Below, piece by piece: positions 15,656-17,424 of a DNA stretch of 17,424 bases. Location: the NCBI GenBank assembly GCA_021786455.1, contig JAJYNF010000104.1, positions 2,466-19,889 of the forward strand, written 5' to 3'. A program made the translations under genes and the position numbers. The number at the start of each line of letters is the position of its first letter. Position 1 is the first letter of the stretch. Origin of the DNA: Acidobacteriota bacterium. Lineage in GTDB: Bacteria > Acidobacteriota > Terriglobia > UBA7540. Under the pieces are notes generated by a model. That model ran no database searches. It saw nothing but the letters and a program-made list of their open reading frames with translations, and was not told the DNA's origin.

Positions 15656-16513
15656 TCAGTCGCCGGCGGATGCGGCTGGGGTAAGGCATTGAGCGGCCTC
15701 AGACAAGATAGCCACCGAGGCGCTGGTTCCCAAACGGCTGGCCCCGGCCCGGAGCAAGGCGAGCGCGTCGTCCAGTGTTCGAATGCCTCCGGCGGCCTTA
15801 ACGCCGACCTTCGGGCCGACTGCGCTACGCATCAGGCGCACGTCATCCACCGTGGCGCCGCCAGGCCCGAATCCGCTCGACGTTTTGACATAATCCGCCC
15901 CCGATTCTTCCGCCAGGCGACACGCGGTGACTTTCTGTTCGTCCGTCAGATAGGCAGTTTCCAGGATCACCTTGACGCCGGCGCCCAGGGCGTGGCAAAC
16001 CTCAATGACGCCGCGCATGTCGTTCTGAACGAGAGCGAGCTCCCCGGAGCGCATGGCGCCGACATTCATCACCATGTCAATCTCCTGAGCCCCGGCAATG
16101 ATGGCGGTTTCCGCTTCGGCGCGTTTCGTGGCGGTGAAGGTCGCGCCCAGCGGGAAGCCGACCACCGTGCCCACGCGGACGATTGAGCCACGCAGCCGCG
16201 CGGCCAGGAGCGAGGTCCAAAAAGGGTTAACGCAAGCGGCGGCAAATGAGAACTGAAGAGCTTCCTCAGCCAGCCGCTCCACTTGCTTCGGGGTGGCATC
16301 CGCTTTCAAAAGCGTGTGATCCATGAGCCGCGCCAAACCATGAAGCTCCGGCGCGAGATCACTGGTTCTGGGGTCGAGAGTTGGTGGAGCGCCATCCATC
16401 ACGAGGTCGTCTTGCGCTGGTTTGACCGAATTTGACTCCCGGCGCGCAAGCTGGTGGGCAATCGCGCCTATCAAGCTCTCAAGCTCCGATCGGGTCAAGA
16501 CAAGTTCTTCCAT
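15656..16513 (-). CDS. deoC: Deoxyribose-phosphate aldolase DeoC with an N-terminal encapsulation-peptide-like extension
   Basis: 285 residues; a typical DeoC is about 215-260. It cleaves 2-deoxyribose 5-phosphate to glyceraldehyde 3-phosphate and acetaldehyde. The catalytic domain starts near 58 (LARLMDHTLLK). It shows AACVNP (92-97), VVGFPLG, EIDMVMN with D146, the Schiff-base K210 in YVKTSSGFGPGG, and K239 in VKAAGGIRT, so all catalytic residues are present. Residues 4-24 are an amphipathic helix, containing SELESLIGAIAHQLA at 9-23. A Pro/Asp/Ser-rich linker follows (27-57). This resembles the encapsulation peptides of microcompartment cargo enzymes such as PduP (SELETLI... type). The ATG at 16513 follows GGAGGAAGG. 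The frame is open for 87 more codons upstream, but those are not protein-like. No shell protein or other nucleoside-catabolism gene is in the window. Confidence 0.94.
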   Translation of the reverse strand: MEELVLTRSELESLIGAIAHQLARRESNSVKPAQDDLVMDGAPPTLDPRTSDLAPELHGLARLMDHTLLKADATPKQVERLAEEALQFSFAAACVNPFWTSLLAARLRGSIVRVGTVVGFPLGATFTATKRAEAETAIIAGAQEIDMVMNVGAMRSGELALVQNDMRGVIEVCHALGAGVKVILETAYLTDEQKVTACRLAEESGADYVKTSSGFGPGGATVDDVRLMRSAVGPKVGVKAAGGIRTLDDALALLRAGASRLGTSASVAILSEAAQCLTPAASAGD

Positions 16514-16831
16514 CCTTCCTCCGAGGCGCTTTGCCCCTCGCTCGTGCGGAGTCTCGTCCCCAGAAATCGCCGCGAGCCGCCGCGAAAAGGCGCAAATCTC
16601 TGTTATTTTAACATAGGCTACCGGAGCATCCTCGCTCCGCCGGTCCCCGACCTCGAAATATGGATCGAGCTGGAACGATGGCCTCCGCTCCTGGGGCCGG
16701 CGCGCGCGGTTGCTGGAGCGGCACCATCGAGCCCGCCACGCCACGACAATACCTAGCGTTGCAATAAAGCGCACCCGTTAGCTTGTCAGTTCGGCTGCAC
16801 TATTTTGGTTACAGCTCATATAATGAATGGG
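16514..16831. other. Divergent intergenic region between deoC and tsaB
   Basis: 318 bases between the divergent starts of deoC and tsaB. On the deoC side the Shine-Dalgarno GGAGGAAGG touches the start, and TAAAAT (16610-16605, minus strand) is -10-like without a good -35. GGAGC / GCTCC (16623-16627 and 16634-16638) form a small hairpin. On the tsaB side is the promoter described separately. No additional gene is seen. Confidence 0.55.
16796..16831 (+). promoter_or_regulatory. tsaB promoter, leaderless arrangement
   Basis: A perfect TATAAT (16819-16824) lies 7 bases before the ATG at 16832. The -35 position (TGCACT, 16796-16801, 17-base spacer) matches the consensus poorly. There is no Shine-Dalgarno sequence, so transcription probably starts at or next to the start codon. 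The alternative ATG at 16823 overlaps the -10 box and would not be in the mRNA. Confidence 0.6.
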
Positions 16832-17424
16832 ATGACCGTTTTAGCCATTGACACCACGGGTCCGGACGGCGGGGTAGCGGTTTGTCGGGATGGGGTGGCC
16901 GTATCGCTCGTTCGCAATACGCGGCCGGCAAACATCTATTCCGTCAGTTTGTTTGAGATGGTCGAACATGCGCTAATTGAAGCGAGCATCGGCTTTGGCG
17001 ATGTAAATCTGTTCGCCGCCGCCAACGGACCCGGTTCATTCACCGGGATTCGCGTTGGCCTGGCAGCCGTGCAAGGATGGTCAAAAGCGTTCGGTCGGCC
17101 TGCGCGCGGAGTATCCGTGCTCGAGGCGATGGTGGAGACCGCTCAGCCGCGAACAAACCTGGCCATCGCGTTGTTGGACGCGCGGCGGGGCGAATTTTTT
17201 CTCAACATTTTTCGCCGCGCTCAATCCGTGGATCTGAGTCTCGGACTTTATCAGCCCGCGCAGGACGGATGGGCGCTTGAGCCCCATGCCATCCGCGATT
17301 TGGCCGAGAAAATGTCACCCACGGAAATCGCGTCCTTGACCTGGGTTGTCCGCGAAAGCGATCTTGCGGCGGCAAGCCTGCGCAAGACACTTTCGTTGCC
17401 TGGGCAATGGCGGACGATCCGAGA
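16832..17424 (+). CDS. tsaB: tRNA threonylcarbamoyladenosine biosynthesis protein TsaB (YeaZ), 3' end outside window
   Basis: The frame runs off the right edge; about 197 residues are visible of a family usually 220-250 long. The N-terminus MTVLAIDTTGPDGGVAV is the ASKHA beta-strand 1, as in TsaB. The diagnostic NGPGSFTGIRVGLA follows at about 68-81, and IALLDARRGEFFLNIF at about 116-131 is also typical. TsaB forms a complex with TsaD and TsaE that transfers threonylcarbamoyl to A37 of ANN-decoding tRNAs. It is a non-catalytic scaffold that lost nucleotide-binding residues kept in TsaD. I choose the ATG at 16832 over the one three codons upstream (16823), because the latter lies in the -10 box. 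It diverges from deoC; any downstream partners are not visible. Confidence 0.94.
   Translation, partial: MTVLAIDTTGPDGGVAVCRDGVAVSLVRNTRPANIYSVSLFEMVEHALIEASIGFGDVNLFAAANGPGSFTGIRVGLAAVQGWSKAFGRPARGVSVLEAMVETAQPRTNLAIALLDARRGEFFLNIFRRAQSVDLSLGLYQPAQDGWALEPHAIRDLAEKMSPTEIASLTWVVRESDLAAASLRKTLSLPGQWRTIR

Noticed and set aside
16514..16774. 87-codon upstream extension of the deoC frame
   Set aside because: The composition is not protein-like, and GGAGGAAGG directly precedes the ATG at 16513.

Overview
The window is moderately GC-rich bacterial chromosome with 14 protein-coding genes. Two of them are cut by the window edges. There is no rRNA, tRNA, CRISPR array or transposase gene. The gene set (rsmG-parA-parB, rtcB, thiC, a DUF2203 protein, nadA, moaA, a COG1964-type radical SAM protein, a double-GAF SpoIIE phosphatase, an extended deoC, tsaB) fits a soil or subsurface Acidobacteriota lineage best. 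That placement is inference from gene content, because no phylogenetic marker was compared.

Layout. The 3' end of a CLC chloride channel gene lies on the plus strand (1-666). A 512-base spacer follows, holding a REP-like palindromic element. Minus-strand genes then run from about 10.6 kb down to 1.2 kb. In transcription order they are moaA, nadA, an SDR oxidoreductase, a DUF2203 gene, thiC, rtcB, rsmG, parA and parB. A near-canonical parS site lies between rsmG and parA, so this end of the window is probably near the replication origin. A PilZ-domain gene diverges from moaA. A large radical SAM gene (minus strand, 11.2-13.3 kb) ends at a clear intrinsic terminator. Next come a 484-base structured spacer, an RsbU-like phosphatase gene, and deoC (both minus strand). 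A truncated tsaB diverges at the right edge.

Functions. Most genes are housekeeping: chromosome partition (ParA, ParB, parS), rRNA and tRNA modification (RsmG, TsaB), RNA repair (RtcB), and cofactor synthesis (ThiC for thiamine, NadA for NAD, MoaA for molybdopterin). MoaA, NadA, ThiC and the COG1964 protein all carry Fe-S cluster cysteines.

The strongest leads are three. (1) DeoC has an N-terminal amphipathic helix and linker that closely resembles a bacterial microcompartment encapsulation peptide. (2) The 693-residue radical SAM protein has the cysteine layout of the archaeal tetraether lipid synthase (Tes) superfamily, which matters because acidobacteria make membrane-spanning lipids. (3) Three genes (nadA, the PilZ gene, tsaB) have a -10 box 6-7 bases before the start codon and no Shine-Dalgarno sequence, the architecture of leaderless mRNAs.
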